64,000 bases of DNA from Corynebacterium faecale (GTDB lineage Bacteria > Actinomycetota > Actinomycetes > Mycobacteriales > Mycobacteriaceae), in contig NZ_CP047204.1 of the NCBI RefSeq assembly GCF_030408735.1, positions 2,790,001 to 2,854,000 on the forward strand, read 5' to 3'. The translations under genes and the position numbers were made by a program. The notes under the pieces are model-generated. The model was not told where the DNA came from, made no database searches, and saw only the letters and a program-made list of their open reading frames with translations. This document shows, one piece after another, positions 33,429 to 42,357 of the stretch (the first letter of the stretch is position 1; each line of letters begins with the position of its first letter).

Positions 33429-34943
33429 CTAACCCTCCCCCAGCACCGGAGCTGACTTCGCGCCCTGGCGCAGCCACTGTCTCACGGCAGCGGTGGCGCG
33501 ACAGTCATCGCCGTTATAACTGAGCAGCTGGGCACGCGCCGCCTCAGCCGCCGCCGCAGGCCCGGTCGCGGCCACCAGGAAGGCATGCAGGCTGTCTTCA
33601 CCGGCGAAGTCTTCTTCCTCCCAGTGGAATCCGGCAGCCGGGGCCAGTTGTTTCAAGCCCAATCCGCCGGGGCCCACGAGTTGCCCGCGGGCGACGGCGA
33701 ACATGTCCACCCATTGATCTGAGCCGATGAACTGACGCACCTCATCCTCGCTGGGCACACCGGGAACCACACCGTGGAAACGGCGGGCGGTGGACAACAT
33801 CCAGTGGTTCTCGCCATTGCTGGCATAACAAAACGCCCCGAAACTCTGGCCGTGTTGTCGGGCCTTGTCCCGGCGCGCCATCAGCCACTGCCAGAACTCG
33901 GCGAAATTCTTACCCTCGGCTGCCTCGCCCAGACCTTCCCAGATCACAAACGGCCGGTAATCCGCACCGTCGAAGGCGCCCCACAGGTAGGCGCCCAGAT
34001 CCAGGTAGGCTTCCACGTCCACGTCGATCTCCACATCAAAACGCGGTGCGGTGGTGGTGTGGGTGCGGCGCAGCACGGGGATTCCGGAACGCCAGGCTTC
34101 GGCGATATGGGAGATGTCGCCGAGTTGGGCGTCGATAAGCTCCTGCGTCGTGGCAAGGCCACGCTCACGGTACGGTGCCGCCCGGTCGCCGGATAAAAAG
34201 AGGCTGATCTCATCAGCCCGGCGCAGTTCAGGCTCGCATTCCACCCAGAAACGGCAGGTGGCGCACTCCTTGACCCGGCGCGGGCCTGCCGGTGGCGGCG
34301 CCAACAACGCCCGCTCCGCGGCCGGGGCGTAACGGGTCACATCAACCAGGTAGGCACGGTCGCGGTCCTGCCCGATCAGCGCACCCTGCTTATCGACGCC
34401 CACCGCCCCTGCCTCCTCCAGTCCGCGGATAGCTAACGCCAGGCGGTAGCCATCAATGGTGTGATGGCGCAGCCTCGCCTTGACCGCCACCGGCGCCCCC
34501 AAGCCGAGCCTGGCTGTGGCGATCGCCTGCATCTCACCATGCTGGGAGGGCCGCGCCACGCGGTGGTTGCTCACCATCACCGGCAGGTAGGTGCCATCAG
34601 CGTTGCGGACCAGGATGTCCGCGGTAACCTCCCACGGCACCCCGTCCCACACTCCGGCGAAGACCGCACCCGTGATCAGATTCGCCTGCGCGGCCATCGC
34701 CTCCAGGGTGTGGAACTCCGCGAGTTCATCCTGCGGATCCACATCCATGCGGGTGAAAGGGACACGTCCACGCTTCTTCGGGGGTACGGGAAGCCTGGAT
34801 TGGGCCTCCGCCAAACCGACATCCCGACGTGCCCTGCGCTGCACCGACGCCTCCAGAGGCCCGATGTCGGGGAACCGTTGGCGCTGTACCTGGCGGTATC
34901 TGCATCCCACCAGGTCACTCGGTGTGAGCCGCTCACTCTGCAT
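33429..34943 (-). CDS. TM0106-family RecB-like nuclease
   Basis: 504 residues. The N-terminal half carries a RecB-like nuclease core (FAGVWDGVPWEVTADILV) and a Cys cluster ECATCRFWVEC that may bind an Fe-S cluster. The C-terminal half resembles the RNase H-like domain with FDVEIDVDVEAY and a final LLSYNGDDCRATAAV, supplying the DEDD acidic residues. The substrate is unknown; relatives occur next to DNA-repair or CRISPR genes elsewhere, but no such neighbours are present here. It ends within 75 bp of the hemerythrin-like gene, convergently. Confidence 0.82.
   Translation of the reverse strand: MQSERLTPSDLVGCRYRQVQRQRFPDIGPLEASVQRRARRDVGLAEAQSRLPVPPKKRGRVPFTRMDVDPQDELAEFHTLEAMAAQANLITGAVFAGVWDGVPWEVTADILVRNADGTYLPVMVSNHRVARPSQHGEMQAIATARLGLGAPVAVKARLRHHTIDGYRLALAIRGLEEAGAVGVDKQGALIGQDRDRAYLVDVTRYAPAAERALLAPPPAGPRRVKECATCRFWVECEPELRRADEISLFLSGDRAAPYRERGLATTQELIDAQLGDISHIAEAWRSGIPVLRRTHTTTAPRFDVEIDVDVEAYLDLGAYLWGAFDGADYRPFVIWEGLGEAAEGKNFAEFWQWLMARRDKARQHGQSFGAFCYASNGENHWMLSTARRFHGVVPGVPSEDEVRQFIGSDQWVDMFAVARGQLVGPGGLGLKQLAPAAGFHWEEEDFAGEDSLHAFLVAATGPAAAAEAARAQLLSYNGDDCRATAAVRQWLRQGAKSAPVLGEG
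34130..34140 (+). repeat. CGTCGAYAAGC word, copy 8
   Basis: Forward copy (T variant) inside the TM0106-type nuclease gene. Confidence 0.6.
34388..34398 (-). repeat. CGTCGAYAAGC word, copy 9
   Basis: Reverse copy (T variant) in the same nuclease gene, facing copy 8 across about 250 bp. Confidence 0.6.
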
Positions 34944-35049
34944 TCTTCTTCATCACCTTCCCGTGATGCCACGAGCTTATTGCACATTCACAGGTAAAGT
35001 TGAATCGAAAAGTCGAGACATGACCGACAAGTGAAAGAGTTGAAAGCAC

Positions 35050-35685
35050 ATGGGTATCTTCGAGAAGATCCGTTCCTCCCGGGCGAAGACCAAGGCACAG
35101 ATCAAAGCTGCCGAAGCCAAGGTGAAAACGGAGGCCAAGAACAAGGCGAAGCTTGACCTCAAGCGCGAGAAGCTCCTTGTCAAGCAGGAGCAGAATCTGC
35201 TCAACGCGGAGAAGAAGGGCCTAAAATCCCGCAGGAAACATGAGCTGAAAATGGCCAAGCAACTCCTCGCGGAGAAGAAAGCCGGCAAGTTCAACAAGGA
35301 CAACGTCAAGCGCTGGAGCGGCACCGCCCGCATGCTCACCCCGATTCTGCTGCCACTGGTCTACCGGCTCACCACCGAGGCCCGTGACCAGTTCGTGCAG
35401 GGCCGCGCCCGTCGCGCCGGCGTGACCACCGAGCAGATGTCCAAATACGCCGGACACGGTGCCCCACTGAAGGCCCGGATCAGCGGTGTCCGCGACGTCG
35501 CCCATAAGTCCGGTCTGCCCCAGGGTTTTGTCCTGGACGTGGAGGAGCGCCTGGATGAACTGGATGCCGCCGTGGACAACTCCGAGTACATGGCACCACA
35601 GCAGCGCAACCGCGCCCACCAGTCCATCGAGCGTGATCTGCAGCAGGTTTCTGATCAACTCCAGGATCGCCTGCTGGATCACTAA
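35050..35685 (+). CDS. DUF6474 family coiled-coil protein
   Basis: 211 residues. The first 90 are Lys/Glu/Ala-rich and should form a long coiled coil (IKAAEAKVKTEAKNKAKLDL). A hydrophobic stretch ARMLTPILLPLVYRL at about 97-111 could dip into a membrane. The remainder is helical with Arg and Asp. The family is actinobacterial and has no known function. It is monocistronic, with a perfect terminator 25 bases after the stop. Confidence 0.75.
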   Translation: MGIFEKIRSSRAKTKAQIKAAEAKVKTEAKNKAKLDLKREKLLVKQEQNLLNAEKKGLKSRRKHELKMAKQLLAEKKAGKFNKDNVKRWSGTARMLTPILLPLVYRLTTEARDQFVQGRARRAGVTTEQMSKYAGHGAPLKARISGVRDVAHKSGLPQGFVLDVEERLDELDAAVDNSEYMAPQQRNRAHQSIERDLQQVSDQLQDRLLDH

Positions 35686-35710
35686 GAAGCCCTTCCCCTT
35701 CCATAAGGCA

Positions 35711-35755
35711 AATTCCCCTGTGAGTTGATAATTATCAACTCACAGGGGAATTAAT
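35711..35755. terminator. Perfect palindromic terminator
   Basis: A 42-bp uninterrupted palindrome (35711-35752) with arms AATTCCCCTGTGAGTTGAT. It lies between the convergent DUF6474 and hrrA genes and is symmetric, so it can serve both. Confidence 0.85.
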
Positions 35756-35787
35756 CATGCGTTAACTCATAGGCGTGGGGGAGACGG

Positions 35788-36426
35788 TCAGAGCAGTCCC
35801 TGCTCCCGCGCAGAAGCCACCGCGGAGGTACGTGAACGCACACCCAGCTTGTCGTAGATGTGCACGAGGTGGGACTTCACCGTTGCTTCAGACAGGAACA
35901 GGATGCGGCCGATCTCCCGGTTGGAGGAACCACCGGCAACCAGCTTGAGCACCTCCAGCTCACGGGGAGTGAGTGAGGTCTTCGGGGTGCGCACCCGGGT
36001 CATGAGGCGGTTGGCCACCATGGGTGACAGGGTGGAGTCACCTTCCGCAGCTGAGCGCACCGCAGCCAGGAGCTCATTCGGTGGGGCATCCTTGAGCAGG
36101 TACCCCAGGGCACCGGCTTCGATGGCACCGAGGATGTCGGCATCGGTGTCGTAGTTGGTCACTACCAGCACCTTCGGCGGGTTCTCAATGTTGCGTTTGA
36201 TGGCGGCGGTGGCATCGGCGCCCGTGGACACCTGGGTGCCCTGGACACCGGGGCCGAAGCGGAGATCCATGAGGATCACATCAATGCCCCCACCGGCGGC
36301 GGCCTGGACGGCAGCCTCAGCTGTGGACACCTCCCCCACCACTTCGATGTCATCTGCACTTTCCAAAACAGCACGGAGTCCGAGCCTGACGATCTCGTGG
36401 TCATCAGCGAGCAGCACGCGGATCAT
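35788..36426 (-). CDS. hrrA: Haem-responsive response regulator HrrA (NarL/LuxR type)
   Basis: 212 residues. The receiver domain has the acidic pair LLADDHE, the phospho-acceptor Asp in VILMDLRFG, the Thr/Lys switch positions (VVTNYDTD, YLLKDAPPNEL), and a C-terminal LuxR HTH (LTPRELEVLKLVAGGSSNRE, SEATVKSHLVHIYDKLGV). ATG 36426 gives the expected length. By position and sequence it matches HrrA of C. glutamicum, which activates haem oxygenase and respiratory genes and represses haem synthesis. It lies about 125 bp downstream of its kinase. Confidence 0.88.
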   Translation of the reverse strand: MIRVLLADDHEIVRLGLRAVLESADDIEVVGEVSTAEAAVQAAAGGGIDVILMDLRFGPGVQGTQVSTGADATAAIKRNIENPPKVLVVTNYDTDADILGAIEAGALGYLLKDAPPNELLAAVRSAAEGDSTLSPMVANRLMTRVRTPKTSLTPRELEVLKLVAGGSSNREIGRILFLSEATVKSHLVHIYDKLGVRSRTSAVASAREQGLL

Positions 36427-36550
36427 ATGTTTGACTAGGTCCTTCCCATGGTGCATCCCCGGCGCGTCTAGGTGGCCGGAGTATGCCTCAGCAGTCATTG
36501 CCTCAACAGTCATCAGAACAGATAAGAGTCATTCTTTAGTTTAGCGTCTC

Positions 36551-37777
36551 TTAACTCTCGGATGAGAATTCAATCGGGAGGGCGACTGATACCGCGGTGC
36601 CCTGCCCATAGGCGGATTCCACGATCACCTCACCGTGGAGCTCCTGCGCACGCTGCCGCAGGGCACTCAGGCCGATATGGCCCAGACCCGCGGGCTGCTG
36701 CGCCACCCGCTCCGGATCGAAGCCGACTCCATCATCCACCACATCGAGGCGGACCTGGTCCAGCTCATAGGTGAGGGTGACATGGCAGTTCTGCGCCTCC
36801 GAATGTTTGGCTACATTGCCAATGGCACCCTGCGCGATCCGCAGGAGGGTGGCCTCCATCTTCATGGGCAGCTGGCGTTCATCACCATCCACGTTGATCA
36901 CGAAGTTGATGCCCAAAAGTGGTTCCGTCACCCGGTGAAGAGCACCCTCCAGGGAGGTTTTGGCTAGCGCAGCAGGTTGGAGCGCAGCGATCATCGCGCG
37001 GGCCTCACTGAGATTGTCCGAGGCCGTGGTGCGCGCCAGGCGGATTTTATATAACGGTGATTCCGGCCCCTGTCCCTCATCCAATCCCCGGGAGAGGATC
37101 TCCTGTTCCGCCACGTGCAGCAGCATCTGGATGGAGGACAACCCCTGGGCCACCGTGTCATGAATTTCGTGGGCGATGCGCTGGCGTTCCTCAGCGATAC
37201 CCGCGCTGCGTTCGGTTTCCGCCAACTGGGACCGGGTTTCAATGAGCTGCTCGATGAGTTCCTGTTTCTCATGGTTCACCTTCCATAAGGTACGGAAGGC
37301 ATAATCAATGGCGATGGTCACCAGCGCCGCCACCGACGGCCCCATGACACCACCTAGTGTCAGGCCGGCCGGATACTGGCTGACAATGGCCACAGAGGTG
37401 GCACCCACGACCGCGATGATGCCCCGCACATCCGGCATGACCTGCAGGAACAAGAAGTACATGGGGAACACGATGTAGATGCTGACAGGCACGATCGGCA
37501 GCATGAATACCCACACCAGGGTGAGGATGAACAGCCAGGCGAGCTGCTTGGTGTGGCTGAAGTTCACCCGCCGGGATGAGCCGTAGAAATAGAGGAAACC
37601 CCAGGCGAAGAGCAGCACACAGGACACAGCGAACATGGTCAACGTCAGACGCGCCGACGCACCCAGCCCCACCACGAGCAGGGTTGCGGTGAGGATGTGG
37701 ATGCTGTTGCGGTAACTCATCGCTCCGGGCTGGCCGCCCCGGCGTGCGAGGTTCTCCACATCCAGCTCATTGCGCAT
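36551..37777 (-). CDS. hrrS: Sensor histidine kinase HrrS
   Basis: About 408 residues. Six or so membrane segments in the first 170 residues include YSSFIVFP-type aromatic patches and little periplasmic sequence, as in haem sensors that read the ligand within the membrane. A HisKA_3 dimerisation domain follows with the phospho-His in RIAHEIHDTVAQGLSS, then an HATPase with DDGVGFDP and GLSALRQRAQELHG. ATG 37777 is tentative; ATG 37810 is an alternative, and neither has a good ribosome site, so leaderless translation is possible. Confidence 0.85.
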   Translation of the reverse strand: MRNELDVENLARRGGQPGAMSYRNSIHILTATLLVVGLGASARLTLTMFAVSCVLLFAWGFLYFYGSSRRVNFSHTKQLAWLFILTLVWVFMLPIVPVSIYIVFPMYFLFLQVMPDVRGIIAVVGATSVAIVSQYPAGLTLGGVMGPSVAALVTIAIDYAFRTLWKVNHEKQELIEQLIETRSQLAETERSAGIAEERQRIAHEIHDTVAQGLSSIQMLLHVAEQEILSRGLDEGQGPESPLYKIRLARTTASDNLSEARAMIAALQPAALAKTSLEGALHRVTEPLLGINFVINVDGDERQLPMKMEATLLRIAQGAIGNVAKHSEAQNCHVTLTYELDQVRLDVVDDGVGFDPERVAQQPAGLGHIGLSALRQRAQELHGEVIVESAYGQGTAVSVALPIEFSSES

Positions 37778-37808
37778 GGAGTCCGGTTTGCGATCTAGGC
37801 TTGACTGC

Positions 37809-38423
37809 ATGCGTCGTACATTACCCACTCCACCGTGGAAGACCCTCCTCCTGACCAGTGTGATCGCCCTTTCAGTGGCCGGTTGCACAACGGAGCCACC
37901 CGTCGCAGAGCAGCCCATCGCCGAGGATCCCGCCACGGCTGAGCCAGCCCCACCGTTGACCTCGGAGGTTGCACCGGTCGTGGATGGCCTGCCCGCGGAT
38001 GCGCTCCCCGAGGTGCCCGGCGGCCGCGGGGCGTGGGAGGCCTGCCCCTATCTGGACACCGAGTGGGTTGCGGAAACCAACGGCCAACGGGTCACCGGGC
38101 TCGGCGTTGACGAGCGCTTTAGCACGCCCGCCTGTGTCTTCTGGTCCTATCCTGAAGAACCCCAACTGACCGTCTTGGTCCGTGAGATGGCCTCTGTTGA
38201 TGAAGCCATCGCCGTGGTGGACTGGGCGGCCCCCATCGACTCCACCGAACCCGCCGAGGAACCCCTGGACTGGTCAGGTGGTCGACGCGGTGGATCAGCT
38301 GAATCCGGCGCGCTCTACGCAGTGCAGAAGGATTCCGTGGCGGTGGTGGTATTCACCAACCAGGATCAGTCACTCAAGGCACAGCTGGTCGCCGAGGAGG
38401 TCATCGGGAATCTGGGACTGTAG
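37809..38423 (+). CDS. DUF2020 lipoprotein
   Basis: 204 residues. The signal peptide LLLTSVIALSVAGC ends in a lipobox. An acidic Pro/Glu/Ala linker follows, then a compact extracellular domain with Cys in EACPYLDTEWV and TPACVFWSYPEEPQL. DUF2020 proteins are corynebacterial surface lipoproteins of unknown role. The start is divergent from hrrS and the 5' ends are within about 30 bp of each other, so promoters must overlap the opposite coding sequence. A haem or surface function is only positional speculation. Confidence 0.78.
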   Translation: MRRTLPTPPWKTLLLTSVIALSVAGCTTEPPVAEQPIAEDPATAEPAPPLTSEVAPVVDGLPADALPEVPGGRGAWEACPYLDTEWVAETNGQRVTGLGVDERFSTPACVFWSYPEEPQLTVLVREMASVDEAIAVVDWAAPIDSTEPAEEPLDWSGGRRGGSAESGALYAVQKDSVAVVVFTNQDQSLKAQLVAEEVIGNLGL

Positions 38424-38446
38424 ATCCAGTATCAGAAGATCCAGTA

Positions 38447-38599
38447 TCAGACGGAGACGTCATTGAACGGCATCAATGGGGAGATCATGGGGAAAATGAC
38501 CTCCATGAGCAGGAAGAACACCGCCACCAGCAACACAACCATGATGAGGGCTTTCACCGGCCAGGGGCCGGGCAGTGCGCGCCACAACAGGGAATACAT
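38447..38599 (-). CDS. 50-residue single-pass membrane protein coupled to the sortase
   Basis: Starts at ATG 38599, immediately after the sortase stop TAG, with AGGAGACC as its ribosome-binding site inside the sortase's last codons. It reads MYSLLWRALPGPWPVKALI, then a hydrophobic segment (MVVLLVAVFFLLMEVIFP) and a short polar tail. It has no catalytic residues. Tight coupling suggests it helps anchor or regulate the class E sortase. I recall similar small partners beside actinobacterial sortases but cannot name the family. Confidence 0.7.
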   Translation of the reverse strand: MYSLLWRALPGPWPVKALIMVVLLVAVFFLLMEVIFPMISPLMPFNDVSV

Positions 38600-39412
38600 C
38601 TAGGTCTCCTCTAAAACTGCGGGGCGTTCCCCATCGGTCTTTGAAATCTGATCCACCAGCATGCCATGGACAATCATGCGCTCCGCCGCGGAGAACTGCG
38701 GGTGGCAGGTGGTCAGCGTGATCAGGGATTCCGCGCCCTCTGTCACATCAACACTGGTGGAACCCGGCAGGGGGTTGATCACCTCAATGTGGTTCGGGGT
38801 GGTGATATAGCGCCCCATCACGTCGGCATAATCACCGGCTGTCATGCGTTGCATCTGCTCCGGGGTGAAACAGGGTGCGGCCTCCTGCTCACGAGTGGCC
38901 GTATCCGTGGAGATCGGCATGACGCGGTAGACATCCCAGGAGTTGCGGGTCTCCACCACGATGGCATCACAGGCCCGCAGGTTGCCCAGATCATTGAAGG
39001 GTGCGCCCTTGCCCACCCGGTGACCGGCGACGGCGAAGTTGCCGGCCTCCCCGGGCATCTGCGAATCGCTATAACGGCCGGGGCCGGCGATGAGTTCCTC
39101 TTCATCGGTGCCTTCGATGACCGCGAAGTGGAAATCAGAACCGAAGGAAGGGATATACATGCGTGCGAAAGCCTCACCCAGCTCCGGTGTCAGCTTCTGG
39201 CGAGGATTGACCCGCTCGGTCTCCTCCTGCCAGAGTTCATCCAACTTCTCATTGGCTGCGTCCTGCTGTCTGCCGGATTCAATGTTGGTCCAGTAGGACT
39301 CATAGAGGACAAAGAGAAGGACCAGGACACCGAAGGTCAGGAAGATTTCGCCCAAGACCTGGGAGAAGGAGATGCGGGTGCGGGGTTTCTCCCGGCTGTC
39401 ACGTGACTGCAT
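38600..39412 (-). CDS. Class E sortase
   Basis: Joins surface proteins to the cell wall by transpeptidation. At 270 residues it has one N-terminal membrane segment (ILTFGVLVLLFVLYE-like, about 20-42) and an extracellular sortase domain. The catalytic His is in VAGHRVGKGAPF, the Cys in ITLTTCHPQFSAAERM, and the Arg follows in that block. TLTTCHP fits class E, the housekeeping type of GC-rich actinobacteria that favours LAXTG signals. No substrate gene lies nearby. ATG 39412 is the natural start. Confidence 0.9.
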   Translation of the reverse strand: MQSRDSREKPRTRISFSQVLGEIFLTFGVLVLLFVLYESYWTNIESGRQQDAANEKLDELWQEETERVNPRQKLTPELGEAFARMYIPSFGSDFHFAVIEGTDEEELIAGPGRYSDSQMPGEAGNFAVAGHRVGKGAPFNDLGNLRACDAIVVETRNSWDVYRVMPISTDTATREQEAAPCFTPEQMQRMTAGDYADVMGRYITTPNHIEVINPLPGSTSVDVTEGAESLITLTTCHPQFSAAERMIVHGMLVDQISKTDGERPAVLEET

Positions 39413-39580
39413 GAAATGTTGTTTTCCTGGCTCCCCGGCGACGTGACCGGAGTTAGGCCACTACGGTTTCCGACACGTACCATGAACAGATATGTCTGTG
39501 GCCTTTATGCCACTGCATCATCATACAGTTGTTAGAGATAAAGCTATACCGAAACGAACCTGGGAAGGGCGAACACCAAG

Positions 39581-40783
39581 GTGCTCGATTTTCTGATCTA
39601 CCCGGTGTCCGGAGTGATGAAACTTTGGCACCTGCTCCTGCATGACATCTTCGGACTCGATGACTCCCTGGCATGGTTCATCTCCCTGTTCGGGTTGGTG
39701 ATCACCGTTCGCGCCATCATCGCCCCCTTCACCTGGAAGATGTACAAGTCGGGTCGCGTGACGGCGCAGATTCGACCACGGCGGGCGGCGATCGCGAAGG
39801 AATTCGAGGGCAGGCACGACGAGGATTCCATCCGTGAGATGCAGAAGAAGAACCAGGAACTGAACAAGGAGTTCGGTTTCAACCCGCTGGCGGGCTGTGT
39901 GCCCATGCTCATTCAGCTGCCCACCATCATCGGTCTGTACCAGGTTCTCATCCTCATGGCCCGCCCCGAGGGTGGTCTGGAGAATCCCATCCACCGGTCC
40001 ATCGGGTTCCTCACCGCGGAGGAGGTGCAGAGCTTCCTCGAGGGCCGGGTGAATAATGTGCCCCTCCCCGCGTATGTGACCATGCCCGCTGAACAACTGG
40101 CGTTCCTGAACGCCACCCGGGAGGATGTGCTCAGTTTCGTCCTGCCACTGTTCATCGTGGCTGCGGTGTTCACCGCCTTCAACATGGCACTGGCCACCTA
40201 CCGCAACCTGCAGACCAACGATTATGCCTCCAAATTCTCCAACGGGATGCTCAAGACCTTCGTCTGGCTCGCGATCCTGGCTCCGCTCTTCCCACTGGTC
40301 CTCGGCCTCACCGGCCCCTTCCCCACCGCGATCGCCCTGTACTGGGTGGCCAACAACGTGTGGACCTTCGCCCAAACCGCGATCATGCACTTCGTGCTCG
40401 AGCGGAACTATCCGCTCACTGAGGAATTCAAGGAACACCACACGGAACAGCGCGCCGCCTACCGGGTACAGCAGCGGGAGAAACGTTCCTATCTGCGCAC
40501 CCGCCGCAAGAACCGTCTCATGATGGCCCTGACCCCCCATAAGGCATCTGAACTCCGCGCCCGGAATGCGGCCATGACGGAGGAACGTTCCGCCAGGTTC
40601 CTCGCGGAGAAGGAAGCCAAGAAAGAAGTGAAGGCCCTGAGGAGGGCCTCACAGAGGAAGATCAATCAGGAATCGATGGAGAAACTGAGGGAGCGTCGAC
40701 AAGCAGCCAAGGCCCGGAGACGGGCCGGCAGCACCGGAGAAGAAACCGTCGAGGTGGAGACGTCAGAAGACGCGGAGAAATAA
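39581..40783 (+). CDS. yidC: YidC/Oxa1-family membrane insertase (second paralogue type)
   Basis: Inserts proteins into the cytoplasmic membrane. At 400 residues it has about 5 segments. Residues KYKSGRVTAQIRP-like after segment 1-2 begin the cytoplasmic hairpin (KEFEGRHDEDSIREMQKKNQ), then NPLAGCVPMLIQLPTIIGLY is the YidC signature, and ALYWVANNVWTFAQTAIM is in the last segment. A long basic C-terminal tail (about 110 residues) may bind ribosomes. The GTG start has GGGAAGGGC upstream. The gene stands alone rather than in the rpmH-rnpA-yidC locus, so it is the second YidC paralogue. Confidence 0.88.
   Translation: MLDFLIYPVSGVMKLWHLLLHDIFGLDDSLAWFISLFGLVITVRAIIAPFTWKMYKSGRVTAQIRPRRAAIAKEFEGRHDEDSIREMQKKNQELNKEFGFNPLAGCVPMLIQLPTIIGLYQVLILMARPEGGLENPIHRSIGFLTAEEVQSFLEGRVNNVPLPAYVTMPAEQLAFLNATREDVLSFVLPLFIVAAVFTAFNMALATYRNLQTNDYASKFSNGMLKTFVWLAILAPLFPLVLGLTGPFPTAIALYWVANNVWTFAQTAIMHFVLERNYPLTEEFKEHHTEQRAAYRVQQREKRSYLRTRRKNRLMMALTPHKASELRARNAAMTEERSARFLAEKEAKKEVKALRRASQRKINQESMEKLRERRQAAKARRRAGSTGEETVEVETSEDAEK
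40694..40704 (+). repeat. CGTCGAYAAGC word, copy 10
   Basis: Forward copy (C variant) near the 3' end of the YidC gene. Confidence 0.6.
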
Positions 40784-40788
40784 CGCAG

Positions 40789-41430
40789 TCAGATGGAGTA
40801 GTCAGCCGGCGGGGCGGAGAGCAGCTGTTTAGCCAGCTCCCGGGCGGTCTCCAGGGGGCCGATGTCCTGCAACAGACGGGAACCCGCCAGGCCACCGTCG
40901 AGGAAAACCAGCAGCTGATTCGCCTGCGTGGTGCCCGGGTAACCGTTTTTCTCCGTGAGCAGATCCGTCAACGTCTGATGGCACCACCGGCGGTGCTCCA
41001 TCACCGCTGCGACGATGCCCTTCTCTGAATCCGTCTCCGGACGTGGATACTCGTTTGCGGCGTTCTGGAAATGCGAACCGCGGAAACCCTTCGTCGGCTC
41101 CTCCTCGAGACACTGATCAAAGAAGGACAGGATCTTATCTTCCGGGTCCTTCAACAGGTCCGCACGGCTGTGCCACGCTTCCCGCCACTCCTGATCCAGG
41201 TTCTCCAGGTAGGCGATCACCAACGCATCCTTGGACCCGAACAGGGAATACAGGCTGGCCTTCGCCACATCCGCCTCACGCAGGATCCGGTCAATACCGA
41301 TGACGCGGATTCCCTCCGTGGTGAACAGATTGGTGGCACTGTCGAGGAGCCGCTGGCGGGGGCTGGGTCGATTGCGACGCCGACTTGCCCCGGCACTGGT
41401 CTTACTCTTGCCTGAAGCGCTGACAGCCAC
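40789..41430 (-). CDS. mcbR: TetR-family master regulator of sulfur metabolism McbR
   Basis: 213 residues. The sequence is nearly that of C. glutamicum McbR: the N-terminal tail SASGKSKTSAG, HTH in ATNLFTTEGIRVIGIDRILR and KASLYSLFGSKDALVIAYL, and the C-terminal LLSAPPADYSI. It represses methionine and cysteine synthesis genes and is released by S-adenosylhomocysteine in C. glutamicum. GTG 41430 gives the known length; the frame is open 42 codons further upstream without homology. Upstream at 41564 TAGACATACCGGTTAG partly resembles the McbR site (TAGAC-N6-GTCTA), so autoregulation is possible. Confidence 0.93.
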   Translation of the reverse strand: MAVSASGKSKTSAGASRRRNRPSPRQRLLDSATNLFTTEGIRVIGIDRILREADVAKASLYSLFGSKDALVIAYLENLDQEWREAWHSRADLLKDPEDKILSFFDQCLEEEPTKGFRGSHFQNAANEYPRPETDSEKGIVAAVMEHRRWCHQTLTDLLTEKNGYPGTTQANQLLVFLDGGLAGSRLLQDIGPLETARELAKQLLSAPPADYSI

Positions 41431-41698
41431 GTTCGGCCACGTCCTTTCGGGGTTTGAACTGATTGCAAAGCGGTATGCCCAGAACAATCTGCGGAATCCA
41501 CCGCTGAAGATGCCGCTGGCGGCTGAGCGATAGCCGATGGGATCATCGGGTCTCATTCCAATATAGACATACCGGTTAGTACAGTCTTAATCTACAGGTC
41601 CGTTCACCTTTTTTGAAACAATTCTTTTCGCCCATAGCTGCCCGCTGATTGCCCGCTGATTGCGCGGGCACGTAGGCGGCCGCCGGCGACTGCGGCGT

Positions 41699-41709
41699 GC
41701 TTATCGACG
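41699..41709 (-). repeat. CGTCGAYAAGC word, copy 11
   Basis: Reverse copy (T variant), intergenic upstream of mcbR. Confidence 0.6.
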
Positions 41710-41788
41710 ACCAACCCTCAAGCAGATCGCAACGGGGATGAATCACACCGGAGATCGCAGGGATCACAGGGGGAGCCTCGGGCAGAAT

Positions 41789-41828
41789 TAAAGGCGACCC
41801 GGTGTCGAGATGACACGGATCGCCTTTG
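41789..41828 (-). terminator. Terminator of the GlsB-like gene
   Basis: AAAGGCGA and TCGCCTTT, with inner GTGTC/GACAC, form a stem at 41789-41828, about 75 bp beyond the stop. A/T flanks are short. Confidence 0.6.
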
Positions 41829-41904
41829 ATTGAAGTTATCGGGCTCGAATCTCAGGCAGCTGCCTTGAATGGAGTTGAACCCGAGGGCCGGAGTGGAACG
41901 GGGG

Positions 41905-42162
41905 TTACTTTCTCACTGCCTTAACGATGCTGAGAAGGATAACCGCACCGATCAGACATGTGATGAAGCTGAAGATCCACCCTCCGCTTTCCACGTCCAG
42001 ACCGAAGAGACTGAGTAGGAAACCGCCAATCAGGCCGCCTACGATGCCGACCACAACGTTGAGCACGATTCCCTGCTGGGCGTCGGTTCCCTTGATCTTT
42101 GAAGCAATCCAACCGGCGAGGCCGCCGATGATAATCCAGGCGACAATAGACATTCCGAGCAT
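41905..42162 (-). CDS. GlsB/YeaQ/YmgE-family membrane protein
   Basis: 85 residues, three membrane segments. The family pattern is clear: IVAWIIIGGLAGWIASKIKG, GIVLNVVVGIVGGLIGGFLL and a last segment FITCLIGAVILLSIVKAVRK. AAAGGAG stands 8 bases before ATG 42162. Relatives are induced by stress such as acid, heat or entry to stationary phase, with unknown mechanism. Monocistronic. Confidence 0.88.
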   Translation of the reverse strand: MLGMSIVAWIIIGGLAGWIASKIKGTDAQQGIVLNVVVGIVGGLIGGFLLSLFGLDVESGGWIFSFITCLIGAVILLSIVKAVRK

Positions 42163-42314
42163 GATGTGAACTCCTTTGTTTATGTTCAACTTTTTCAAGC
42201 CTGCCCGCACGGGATATTCACGGGATCTATATATAGTTTAGTTGCGCAGAACACAGGATGCTCGCCCAGAAGCTGAACATTAGGAGATCGTAATACGATG
42301 TTATCCAAATAGTT

Positions 42315-42357
42315 ATAGCGCCTGACCCAGTGTTTTACATGGGTCAGACGCTATTTA
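42315..42357 (-). terminator. Terminator of the universal stress protein gene
   Basis: ATAGCG-CCTGACCCA and TGGGTCAG-ACGCTAT form a stem with one bulged base around a loop of about 10 nt, A/T-rich on both flanks, about 90 bp past the stop. A second small hairpin (CGCCTGC/GCAGGCG) lies at 42387-42406. Confidence 0.75.

Larger units (their letters stand above)
41431..41904. other. Intergenic region between mcbR and the GlsB-like gene
   Basis: 474 bp, no gene. Contains the partial McbR-like half site (41564), an 11-bp tandem repeat of GCCCGCTGATT (41640-41661), one CGTCGAYAAGC word (41699), and a hairpin at 41789-41828. Confidence 0.5.

Noticed and set aside
39521..40540. Minus-strand open frame opposite yidC
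   Set aside because: Antisense shadow; the YidC frame has clear family signatures.
41564..41579. Full McbR operator upstream of mcbR
   Set aside because: TAGACATACCGGTTAG keeps only the left half of TAGAC-N6-GTCTA; noted as partial only.
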